A DNA stretch of 64,000 bases, taken from contig OX352763.1 in the NCBI GenBank assembly GCA_947095585.1, positions 43,016,010 through 43,080,009 of the forward strand, written 5' to 3'. Shown here piece by piece: positions 54,841-64,000 of the stretch (position 1 is the first letter of the stretch; each line of letters begins with the position of its first letter). Both the position numbers and the translations under genes were made by a program. This DNA is from Nephrocerus scutellatus (taxonomy: Eukaryota; Arthropoda; Insecta; Diptera; Pipunculidae). Below the pieces are notes generated by a model. It was not told the DNA's origin, did not search any database, and worked only from the letters and a program-made list of their open reading frames with translations.

Positions 54841-55949
54841 TGTGAAGTAAAAGTGTGAGTAAAAACTGCTATGTCAATTCGAAAAAGCAAATTGGGACGG
54901 CATTAACATCATTTTGGGGATTATTAACAGGTCGCTATTGTTCCGTGATAGTGACGTGGTTGCCCCTGGTACGATCATAAACATTCATCTGATTGCTATA
55001 AAAGCCTTATCCGCTTCAGGAATAAGTTTGTCGAACCAAAGGAAGATGGATGCTACAATTTTAATTGCAAAGAGGCCTCTAGGGTTAGAGAGGTATGCTT
55101 TCCGTTATATAAAGCAAACCCGCGGGAGGAAAATCAAGCCAGAAATGATGACCTGAAATGCGGCATCAAATCCTGACCTAACTTTTCGTACATACGTACA
55201 CCCCTCCAGAACAAAACGTTGTCACGGCAATAGCCTAGAGTTCGTCTTCTTTTTCATGCCGACCCAAAGCACTTAAGTCCATTTATGCAATACATTGAAA
55301 CTCATAAAATCCTTAGTGAGCGGCAATACGGGATTTCGTAACGTTCTGCTGGTGATTTCTTAATTATATTACTAACACTACATTTTACGAGTATAACGAT
55401 TATTTGGATAAAATGAATGATTTAAAAAAAATAATTTCATGGCATATCTAAACGAACTGTGGAGCTCCGTCTATTCGCAAGTGGATTTCAAACAATAACA
55501 TATGTTATATATGAGATTATAACGCTTCCCTTGCTGTCTTCGTTCGTCAAATCGAAACGTAGCTTTCCAGCCATTATCCATGAATGGGACTCGCATGGGA
55601 GAAACCGAAAAACTTGTAACTCTCAGTATGTGCGTAAATGACAAGCTTTCTTAAAACGACGATATATAGGTCATGCAAAAATAATGCAAAATGATTAGCT
55701 TTCCTAAAACCTATATTCGTCCAACTTGAATACAACTATATTGTCTGGACATATTATGAAAACAATCGGGTCGCTTCAACATCGTAGGAATGTTTGTCTC
55801 TATTTTATTGTTTTTCCCCACAAGCGGATGAGCGGGATGCAAATGGATTCAACAATACCCTTCTTCGGACGTACCAACCAATTGAGAAATTCTTTCTTTC
55901 TTGCCCGTTAATTGCAGGCTATAAGCGAATGTGCATGGACATCTCTCTC
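54841..55949. other. Unassigned sequence
   Basis: No recognisable coding domain; the ORF at 54914-55156 is unsupported. Confidence 0.35.
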
Positions 55950-56010
55950 CTTAATTTCCTGTGCTAAGCATTATAAGGGTGCACATCCCTTCAGCGTGGT
56001 GTACATTATA
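55950..56010 (+). repeat. SINE-like family B tail fragment
   Basis: GCATTATAAGGGTGCACATC followed by CCCTTCAGCGTG matches the 3' hairpin of the copies at 1-243 and 44570-44948. Confidence 0.6.
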
Positions 56011-56479
56011 AAAACAGCAAGCACTGACTTATATTAAGCTTTCGAAATGAGATCATTCTCAACAATTGAGATCGAGCTCACAACATGATTACTACTTTTT
56101 TTGCATACTTTTGAGAAAGTTCTCAGAAAAATGAGTACACAGCTTGAACGACCCATATAGACCCAATTTGGTAGGCACACCGTTTTGGTGCTGTGTACAG
56201 CACTGACCGCCTTTACACTATCTATCAAAGCTCAGAGTAGAGTAGCAGAACCTTAATCCATATTAAATTCAGTTTTTTTCTTCATTTCCGCATCATTTTT
56301 GCTTTTAGCCAGACTGAATTAAAAAAAAAACTCCACACCAATGGCCCTTTAATTTATATACATAATGATGAGTAGTCAAAATGTTTTTCATTTAAGTGAA
56401 CTAACATTCTTTTAACACATTCCTACCTACCGGGTGACTGACACGAAGGGTTACCAACTTTAGACTGTCATTGCTGTCA
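56011..56479. other. Unassigned sequence
   Basis: No recognised gene. An ATTCA pentamer run (about 56480-56500) precedes the Tc1-like ORF. Confidence 0.35.
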
Positions 56480-57345
56480 ATTCAATTCAATTCAATTCAG
56501 AAAAAAGTTATCAGCAATGGAATTCAAGCGTAATAGTGTGATTGCTCTACATATTGCTGGCAAACGACAGCCGCAGATTGTTAACCAGTTAAAACATCTG
56601 CATGTGAATAAAATGTTTGTGTATCGCACCATAAATCGTTATAACGATACTGGCAGCATTGCAAAACGCCATGGTGGTGGACCAAAACGCACTGCAACAT
56701 CGCCGGATATCATTGGGAAGGTGAAGGCCAAATTGGCTCGGAATCCGCGCCGTAGCGGTAGAAAAATGGTTCGTGAGGCGAACATTTCGCTCGAACGGAT
56801 GCAGCACATATTGAAAGATCATCTTGGACTAAAGGCCTTGAAATTCCAAAAAACGCATGGTCTCACCGATGCTTAAAAAAAAGTTAGAGTGGAAAGAGCG
56901 TTTTGCCGAATTTGGTTTTCTCCGATGAGTCACCGTTCGTTGTTGAGCAATATGTGAACAAGAAAAACAACCGGATTTACTTGCCCGGCCGTTCTACTGA
57001 AAATTTGGACCAAGGATTGCCACTCGAAACCAAGCGCCGCCGATGGTGATGGTTTGGGCCGCCGTAACGGCCGAAAGCCGTTCACCGCTGGTTTTTTGGA
57101 CCGTGGCATCAAGATAAATGCTCAAATTTATCGGGATCATGTGTTGGGGGGAGCGTTGAAGCCTTGGGCACAGAAACATTTCGGCCGCAGAGCCTGAACA
57201 TTGCAACAGGACTCGGCGCCGAGCCATAAAGCGCGCGGCAATCAAGATTGGCTGAGAAACAACGTTCCGCGGTTCATTTCCACTGCCATCAAATTCACCG
57301 GATGAAATCCGCTAGATTTCTCGGTTTGGGGTATTTTGAAGAGAC
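56480..57345 (+). pseudogene. Tc1-like transposase, N-terminal domain intact, rest broken
   Basis: The 119-codon ORF at 56517-56876 starts MEFKRNSVIALHIAGKRQPQ and carries the paired helix-turn-helix region (VNQLKHLHVNKMFVYRTINR YNDTGSIAKRHGGGPKR, then ARNPRRSGRKMVREANISLE). After a frameshift, the catalytic region continues with FSDESPFVVEQYVNKKNNRI and YLP..RSTENLDQG. Later comes a QDSAPSHKA-like stretch near 57215 and SPDEIR near 57297, but with several stops. The normal C-terminus is missing because the sequence switches to LINE-C near 57345. No terminal inverted repeat is visible. Confidence 0.85.
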
Positions 57346-58925
57346 TGATGACGGTGCGAACGTACCGAGGTGCCAACGTCGACTCGGACCACTATCTTGG
57401 TGGTATGGTGCTCTGAGCGCGGATTGCATCATCACGAAAGACTGCATTCGCGAATCACATTCAGTCAACACAGCTGCCCTTCGCAACCAAGAGACCAGAA
57501 ACAACTACGGTAAAGCGATAGGACTGGCCCTAAATGCAGGGAGAGTAAGTCCTGGGGCTGAGATGTCGGGCGTAGAAGAGAAATGGACACGCCTTAAGAA
57601 TATTGTCATTAGTGCTGCTGACTGACTGGTTCGATGACGAATGTAAGCTAGCGACTGAACGTATGATGTTGCCTACAATCTCAAAGAACGCGGGCACGCA
57701 AAGATAAATACAAAGAGCACAGAAGATATGACATGATATGATATGATATTCACCGTCCAAAGGAAGCAGCCTGGAAGAATATTCTCGTCCGTGAACTATA
57801 ACAGTACAGAGAGCGAGGACCGGATCAGGCGCGTAAGTTCTACCAAAGAGTCCGCGGTATCATGCCATATACACCGGGTTGCACATACTGCAAAGACAAG
57901 TAGGGTAATCTGATCACCGATATCAAAGGTATCATAGAGCGATGATAAGAGCACTCTCATGAAATGCTCAATGGCCAGCTAACTAAGGGATGGGAGGCTC
58001 CACTAATAACCGAAGACCATACTATGCTGACGCCACCATGCATACCCGAAGTAAGCATAGCGTTAAATCGTCTCAAAAATAATAAGGCACCGGGTTCAGA
58101 TGCGATCCCAGCGGAACTGATTAAAATAGGAGGCACAATACCATTCAGAGACAGGCTTACGCAGACGATTTTGACATAGTTGGTAGAAACCCAAGAGCTG
58201 TACAGGAAGCTATTATCCAGATCGAGCAGGCGGCAGTAAATCTGGGCTGAACATAAATGAGAGCAAAACAAAGTACTGGTGGCCACGTCTGCGAGTAGAA
58301 GATCCAACATTGGTCCCTCAATTCAAATAGTAAAGCGCGAATTTGAAGTAGTGCAATCCTTTAACTATCTCGGGTCAACTGTAGCAGCCGATAACAACAT
58401 GGAACCAAAAATACGCGCACGGTTGCTTAAAGCCAACAAAGCCTACTATAGTCTGTCAAGAGTCTTCAAATCCAGGAACTTAACAATAACATCCAAGCTG
58501 CTGGTATATAATACAATTGAAATACCTGTGGTTACATACGAGCGAAAAGAGTCTTACGGAGAATTGTTGGCCCCTTATGTTACAAAGGACGATTCCGGAG
58601 ACTATAATTAGGATATCTGCGAGCATTACCGCGATGTCGACATCGTGAAGAGAATTAAGCTTAGTAGGCTCCGGTGGACGCGACACCTACCTCGCATTAG
58701 CGAATAGAATCCTGTTCGGTAAGTCCTTTTCGGTAGGACTTATGGTACACGACAGCGAGGCTGGCCAAGCCTACGCTGGAAGGATGGCGTAGACCAGGAC
58801 GCCCAGAGTTTAGGGATGCAAAACTGGATGACATCGGTTCAAAATCGGGACCGGTGGGAGGCCAGGGCCGGACCCCAGTTGTAGAGCCAAATATGAATAT
58901 TGCTGAGCTCACAGATAACTGAGAA
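57346..58925 (+). pseudogene. LINE-C copy c, reverse transcriptase core deleted
   Basis: The plus-strand order is: VRTYRGANVDSDHYLVGMVL (about 57355-57415); VNTAALRNQETRNNYGKAIG and GVEEKWTRLKNIVIS; DWFDDEC; then RT fingers with NNKAPGSDAIPAELIKIGG at about 58078-58134. A deletion follows, after which YADDFDIVGRNPRAVQEAII starts at 58158, then QSFNYLGSTVAADNNMEPKI, YYSLSRVFKSRNLTITSKLL and a broken tail to about 58925. The YADD catalytic motif survives, but the palm between it and the fingers is gone. Confidence 0.85.
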
Positions 58926-60210
58926 TGTTGTCCACGGAATGCAAAAGTCCTTACTGAGTCGAATTTACTTTTTCTGGTCACTCAGTTACATGAGACACGT
59001 CTAGTAAATTAAACTTCAACCAGTCTGTCATTCTAAATTTATTTACTACTTTTACTACATCCAGTATTTGAAGAATTGGTAGAGACAATTTTGAGTATTT
59101 TTTGCATTTCATCCTGCAAGAACAATTTATACTCTCCTATTTCTAGGGTATTATGCACATATTTACCTTTTTACTTTCGATGCAAAGTGTCGGTCAGTGA
59201 TTACAAGATATGATAACGAAACCTTCCTCGCTCCGCCTTTTATGATGAACGTAGTGAAATTTTTTGATTTTTTCTTATGGGCAGAAGATTATTTGGTGAT
59301 CGAGAAAATTTTCTTTTATGTTTTCTTTGTGTGTGTGCGCAATCGTCGACAGGATGTTTTGTTGTCTCTTCATCTGGTAAAAAGTTGTGATGTTTGTTCA
59401 TTGCTCTGGAGTTTATTTGCTATTTGTGCGATAGCTTAGCACATTGTTGTGGGATTACTTTTGAAAGATACAAGTAAGATAAACCGCCTTAGTTTGTCGT
59501 TCGCTATGAGATAATAAAAATTTCATGATACCAGTCGTGCAAATCAAAAGAGCAATGAGGTTGACGTGTGCAGGGTGCCCAAACAAAGACTGAGTGGTTA
59601 AAAGCGTAAATAATTTTTAGCTGTGTGCGCAGTGGCTCCTTCCTGCTGGAACTATTTGTTAGAATTATTTTGTCGGTACGATGGCACGGTTTATTTCAAG
59701 TAATTTTCAGTAGCCCGACAAAATTGTTAAAGATTTGGATCTATTTGGGAGCTAGATTTCCATCTATAGATATCTGTAAGAGGAGTATATTTGACATATT
59801 GTTGCGACGATAACATCTCTCTTATCTATTAGGATTACAAATATTTTATGTTATCTCAACGCTGCTTAACTGCGTAAAGTTTTGTTAGCACGAACCATCA
59901 GGTTTAATTATTCCGCGGATCATTAAGTTAATTTGGTACCTGGCAGTATAATTTTATAGACTCATATTCAAGCGGAATCTAGCTCCAAGCCGATATTAAA
60001 GCTGAAATAGTGTAAAAGGCGGTTTTCCATGATTTTGCATAACTTTATATACCTTCTTGCCTCAACTTGAAAACAGGCCCGTCTCTTGAAATTGGGATAA
60101 ATACAAATTGAACTTCATAAAGCAAAAATCAAGTTGAATTTCCTTTTGCTCTAAATTCATTTAATTCTTCGTGCTGAAGTACTACGAATATCCTTATGAT
60201 GAAATCGTTG
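58926..60210. other. Unassigned AT-rich sequence
   Basis: No gene; an 80-codon hydrophobic ORF at 59197-59439 has no domain that I recognise and does not match TMEM120 helices. Confidence 0.35.
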
Positions 60211-60432
60211 GGGTGTCGCAACAAGAGCGCCGGATTCTCTTGTATTCAAATTCAAATTTTTGTATATATATTTTAAAGAAAAAACTCATTTCTTTTTGAA
60301 TTAAGCAAACATTCTCCATATTCTTAAATCGCGTGGTCTGTACGTGACAAATGTCAAAACAAAAAATCACCATACAACTCGTACTAACAAAATGGCGGCA
60401 AATTTAAATCCGGCACTCTTATTGTGACACCC
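60211..60432. mobile_element. 222-bp MITE with about 24-bp inverted ends
   Basis: The left end GGGTGTCGCAACAAGAGCGC and the complement of the right end GGGTGTCACAATAAGAGTGC match over about 24 bp, ending CCGG. TA follows on the right (60433-60434); the left flank is TG. Size and ends suggest a Tc1/mariner-type MITE, but only the structure is seen. Confidence 0.75.
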
Positions 60433-60433
60433 T

Positions 60434-60755
60434 ATATACAACTAATTCTATGTAGCTTTGGAGAAATCTTTTGAGTTCTCGACTTTTTTAAGCTACTGAG
60501 TTGAAAGCATTTAAGGTAGCTTCCAAGCGTATCAGTCTTCTTAAGGAATGTTTGGTATGTACTCCACCAAGTCAGCTCAAAGAGGCTTATGCTGAGGGCC
60601 CATTTCCAGCAGGTATTAAAACCAAATGTCCTGAACTCAATTACTAAAAAATTTTTTTGATTGGGACGCCCAATTGTTCCAATACGGCCAGTCAACATAT
60701 GCACTTTTTGAGAACTTTTTTCTCCCTTCAGTCATAGCAAAATTATCCATGCAAT
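60434..60755. other. Unassigned sequence
   Basis: No gene or repeat recognised between the MITE and the tetramer microsatellite. Confidence 0.35.
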
Positions 60756-60909
60756 GTTTGTTTGTTTGTTTGTTTGTTTGTTTGTTTGTTTGTTTGTTTG
60801 TTTGTTTGTTTTTTTGTTTGTTTGTTTGTTTGTTTGTTTGTTTGTTTGTTTGTTTGTTTGTTTGTTTGTTTGTTTGTTTGTTTGTTTGTTTGCTTGTTTG
60901 TTTGTTTGT
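60756..60909. repeat. (TTTG)n tetranucleotide microsatellite, about 154 bp
   Basis: About 38 copies with two interruptions (an extra T run near 60810 and a GCTTG near 60891). It replaces the simple-repeat segment of the adjoining TCTCCGAT-family copy. All six frames are stop-free or nearly so, producing poly-CLFV and poly-KQTN ORFs that are not genes. Confidence 0.97.
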
Positions 60910-61182
60910 CGTGGAATCTTAAGATCAATTTTTAACCCACTTCCCAAAGTCCGATTTATTGAAACTTTGCACACATGCATATCTCCGATGACAACACTTT
61001 CTATTAAAATTTTGGGACCCTCGGGCCTCGGGGTCGGTGGGCTCCCATACAAATATTTTACAAAATTAACCCGATTTTCTTCAAATTTTATATACATTTG
61101 TATATCCGATAGACAACAGTTTTTGTAAAAACTTTGGAGACCCCGGGACCGCGGTCCGATTTTCTTCAAATTTTATACAGAT
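60910..61182 (+). repeat. TCTCCGAT-family repeat, left part of an interrupted copy
   Basis: CGTGGAATCTTAAGATCAAT, the CCGATTTATTGAAACTTTGC unit and one further unit are followed by the start of a third, which is broken at 61183 by a transposon and resumes at 62544. Confidence 0.85.
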
Positions 61183-62543
61183 CTCCCGTCACATGGCAAA
61201 ACGCGTTAAAATGAAAATGATAGTTTCGAGATAACTGACTTTGAAATAAATAAATAATAAATTGCGCGCCATTTCGGTATTATTAAATTTTTTGAACTGA
61301 AAATTGGAAGTTGTGTACTTCATATAATTATACGTTATATTGTTCAAAAAAATTTTTGTTAAATTTAGTTTTTCCATTTAAACTAAGTGAAAAAAGGTAT
61401 TGCCACAATGCGAGCTTCACAATTTCCGGAAGAAAATCGTTGGCAAAATCACTTATTCGTCTGTAGTCTGTTTTGGAAGTTGGCGATTTTTAAAACCATA
61501 TTGATATGAAACTGGCAAAAAGCCCTAAGATTCTTTAAGGCGTTTTGCCATGATATACAAAAAAATAATGAAACGAAAAGTCTAAACGAAAAAACATTAA
61601 TATTCATTAGAGGGTTTTGCCTTATTAAAAAAATAAAAAGTTCAATAAAATTCATTTTTCATGTTCACCGTTTTCTTAAATAGCAATTTCCACTTCCATA
61701 GAACTGTGGTTAATAATTGGAGGATTATAAATTGCTTTTTTCAAATTCGGTATATTATAATACAAAAAAACATGCATAAAATATACCTTTCAATATATCT
61801 TATTTCTAAACAATTTACCTTCAAATAATGTTGTGTTACGCTCTTCTGCATCAAAATTAGCATTTACATTTTTGTTTTCTTGTGAAGCTGTAGGCAGATC
61901 GGATATATTTTCGACTCTGGTATAATATCTAGTTCCTTTACAGAAATTATTTTTCACAGCATTTTAAATGCGCGACTTTTCTTATCAATTGTAGAACTCA
62001 ACCCATCTTCTTCACAATGCAGTGACAGTGACATAAGAAGTTTCGCGCACTTATTGGATGTTAGGAGAAAACCGTTTAAAATAGCGCCAAAAAATGATTT
62101 TATGTTCTGCGGTAAAACGCCTTATTGTCTTATAAGGTGATTTATCAAATATATTTCTTAGAGTACTAGAAAATAAACACAATTGTAGCGCCTTAAACTG
62201 CAGTAAGGCGTTTTGCCATCGTTCATTTTAAAGAATTTCTAAGTCATACTAATAAGCAAAAGGACTTAATGGCTAAAAAGTTTTTCTGCCATTCAATGAT
62301 TTATTAAACTTGATACCAAAGCAACATTTTTTGCGTTTTAAAATCCATTAAATTATTTTGCCCGTTACATATTTTGATTTTTATGCCAATAAGGCGTTTT
62401 GTCACCAAATTATCTCGGTAACGGAAATAGATAGAAAGATGATTTTGGTATTGATGAAAAGAGTAGGGATTTCTGATGCTAATAAGCGAATGATTTCAAA
62501 AACAGCTTAATGGCGTTTAAGGCGTTTTGCCATGTGACGGGAG
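61183..62543. mobile_element. 1361-bp inverted-repeat DNA element, family unknown
   Basis: The ends are CTCCCGTCACATGGCAAAAC at 61183 and its exact complement at 62543, 22 bp in all, followed by GTTAA/TTAAGG. AGAT occurs on both sides (61179-61182 and 62544-62547). Joining the flanks recreates the ATACAGATGTGTATCT unit of the host repeat. The interior is AT-rich and non-coding, with at least four copies of AAGGCGTTTTGCCAT or its complement. It is a non-autonomous DNA transposon; a 4-bp duplication is uncommon. Confidence 0.88.
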
Positions 62544-62640
62544 AGATGTGTATCTACGATGGGAAACACTTTTTCTACAAATTTTGGAGACCCCGGCCTC
62601 ATACAATTTTACTTTCTTTTACTAGTAGTAAAAGTAAGTA
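62544..62640 (+). repeat. TCTCCGAT-family repeat, right part of the interrupted copy
   Basis: AGATGTGTATCTACGATGGG, AACACTTTTTCTAC and GGAGACCCC continue the unit broken at 61182. Confidence 0.8.
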
Positions 62641-62761
62641 TAGTAATCATGAAAATTTTCGAACTCGGGATTTTTGCAGATTTACCCATTACCGTATCTC
62701 CTGAGTCAGAAAAAGCAAAACAAAAAATCTCTGTCTGTGTGTCTGTGGCTCTGTGTCCACT

Positions 62762-62935
62762 CTACAGCCCAAACGGCTGAATTGATTGAGACGAAAATTC
62801 ATATTTAAACTTTTTACATAAATTGGGAGGGCCCAGTTGATTTTGGCGGAAATCGGCCAAACGGAAGTGGTAGCCGTAGTAGTAAACTACTATGAGAAAA
62901 TGCAAAAAATATATATAGTTACTGAAAATTCCGGC
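62762..62935 (+). repeat. Dispersed repeat shared with 41730-41826
   Basis: Shares AACTTTTTACATAAATTGGG, CCCAGTTGATTTT and GGAAATCGGC with the 41.7 kb copy. The style (GGCTGAATTGATTGAGACGA) resembles non-autonomous Helitron interiors, but no ends are seen. Confidence 0.5.
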
Positions 62936-62974
62936 CCCGTCCGTAAAAGAAAGTCGTGTTGTGCCCACACTTCC

Positions 62975-63378
62975 ATTTTTTTTTAAAAAAATTTATCCGA
63001 TTTTCTTCGAATTTTATACACATGTATATCTCCGATGGACAACACTTTTCAAATTGTCTTCAAATTTTATACACGTGTGTATATCCGATGAACAAAACAT
63101 TTTGTAAAATTTTTGGAATAAACGGGCCCTGAGGCCCGAAGGGTTCCCATATATATTTTTAAAAAACTCGCTTTTTTTTTTTCAAATTTTTAACACAAGT
63201 GTATCTCCGATGACAGCACTTGCTATTGAAATGTGGAAGTGATTATGTAAACACATTGAAGTAAAGGGGTTCTAATATTAATTTTTTCCAAATTAACCCG
63301 GTTCAAACTTTGCACACATATTTATCTCCTTTTGAAGAATTTACATGAAAAATTTTAATTTTTATGGGTTGTTATTTT
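62975..63378 (+). repeat. TCTCCGAT-family repeat, four units and 3' end
   Basis: Units at about 62990, 63060, 63180 and 63300 carry ACACATGTATATCTCCGATG and GGGCCCTGAGGCCCGA. It finishes GAAGAATTTACATGAAAAAT with a TTTTATGGGTTG tail. Confidence 0.8.
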
Positions 63379-63690
63379 TCGTTTGATAAACAGCAGAACA
63401 ACCTTTATCTTTACCTCTGCACGATAGTGGTGATGTCTCTCTTGAATTAATTTATTTAATTTAACAAAAATCATAAATTGTTCATAAATACTATTTTATT
63501 TGTACGTAATTAAATTTTAACCAAAAGCCCGTCAACGGTTCAGTTCATTTAAAATATAACCTGTTTCAATTTACTGGTATGAACCGGGTGGCTGCAGTTC
63601 CGGGCTCATTACCAATCACCACAAACGAATTGAAACGGATTAGGGTTTTTGGGAGGAAATAATTTTCATAACTTTAATTATTATTTCGTT

Positions 63691-63696
63691 TTTATT
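63691..63696 (-). terminator. Poly(A) signal AATAAA of the right-edge minus gene
   Basis: On the minus strand AATAAA lies about 118 bp after the stop codon at 63814-63816, the expected position for 3' end formation. Confidence 0.6.
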
Positions 63697-63813
63697 ACAG
63701 ACCAATAGGCATACAATTTTAATCGAATAAATTTTCATTTACTTTTCACTTTGTGTAGCGTGAGAAAATGTGAGAAATAATTCGGGTGCTTGGCTTGTGT
63801 CCTTGCGATCCCA

Positions 63814-64000
63814 TTAAAGAAACCGAAATTTAACATTCTCTTTGGGTTGTTTGTTGTACGGTAGAGTGCCCCGCATGTACTACAAAGAGATAAATATTAA
63901 TTAGCACTAGCATCTACTAAGCTCTCTCACTCGACACTTACCACGTTAGGGCGAGCCCAGTGCAACAATTTCCTGAGTGCAAACTGCATTCGACAAACAT
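63814..64000 (-). CDS. 3' end of an unrecognised host gene (two exons, partial)
   Basis: The minus-strand penultimate exon 64000-63942 (open at the window edge) encodes VCRMQFALRKLLHWARPNV and ends at a GTAAGT donor. A 62-bp intron follows, with a TTTGTAG acceptor. The last exon 63879-63814 encodes YMRGTLPYNKQPKENVKFRF L and a TAA stop. The frame is phase 0 across the junction, only one of the three frames is open in both exons, and an AATAAA follows. These together support a real gene rather than a chance ORF. The C-terminus is basic and soluble-looking. I do not recognise the protein. It converges on the TMEM120-like gene. Confidence 0.65.

Noticed and set aside
59197..59439. 80-codon hydrophobic ORF as a missing TMEM120 exon
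   Set aside because: Its order of hydrophobic and charged residues does not match TMEM120 helices, and there is no suitable acceptor in phase 2.
60732..61169. 145-, 124- and 82-codon ORFs rich in KQTN or CLFV
   Set aside because: They are translations of the (TTTG)n microsatellite and adjoining repeat; the open frames follow from the 4-bp period, not from selection.

Overview
The window is eukaryotic and reads as a higher-fly (dipteran) genome, most likely a tephritid fruit fly. Genes have short GT-AG introns, the sequence is AT-rich, and it contains the complete eye-pigment ABC transporter gene white. The rebuilt protein is 678 residues, and its N-terminus ([15 protein letters not shown]) fits my recollection of tephritid white proteins. 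No bacterial features (operons, Shine-Dalgarno sites, CRISPR) are present. Only three loci look like host genes, with a fourth possible. white (+) has its first coding exon at 15003-15080 and exons 2-7 at 26401-28773, split by an 11.3 kb first intron. A TMEM120-like gene (+) starts at 43291, and its second coding exon ends at 45103; I could not find the rest of it. The 3' end of an unrecognised minus-strand gene runs off the right edge (63814-64000, with a poly(A) signal at 63691). A 110-codon minus-strand ORF (42160-42492) upstream of TMEM120 is a weak candidate. Most of the rest is transposon debris. Left arm (1-15 kb): a SINE, a Helitron end, LINE fragments, a tandem-repeat family called here the TCTCCGAT family, and a Helentron helicase fragment. 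white intron 1 (15.1-26.4 kb): two LINEs, one with an internal tandem duplication carrying a tRNA-derived SINE, then Tc1/mariner remnants and TCTCCGAT repeats that reach about 37 bp from the exon 2 acceptor. Middle (29-42 kb): 118-bp tandem arrays, an LTR-retrotransposon gag-pol scrap, a SINE with perfect target duplications, PIF/Harbinger-like elements, a Helitron with a recognisable empty site, and a Helentron endonuclease fragment. Right arm (45-64 kb): LINE fragments, an inactivated mariner with both ends, two Tc1-like copies, a MITE, and a 1.36 kb inverted-repeat element with a 4-bp target duplication that I cannot assign. The host genes do not form a pathway. white encodes a half-transporter whose family partners with scarlet or brown to move pigment precursors. 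TMEM120 proteins are multi-pass membrane proteins. The most informative features are the insertion histories: several nested elements can be dated relative to each other because the pre-insertion sites can be reconstructed from sibling repeats inside the same window.
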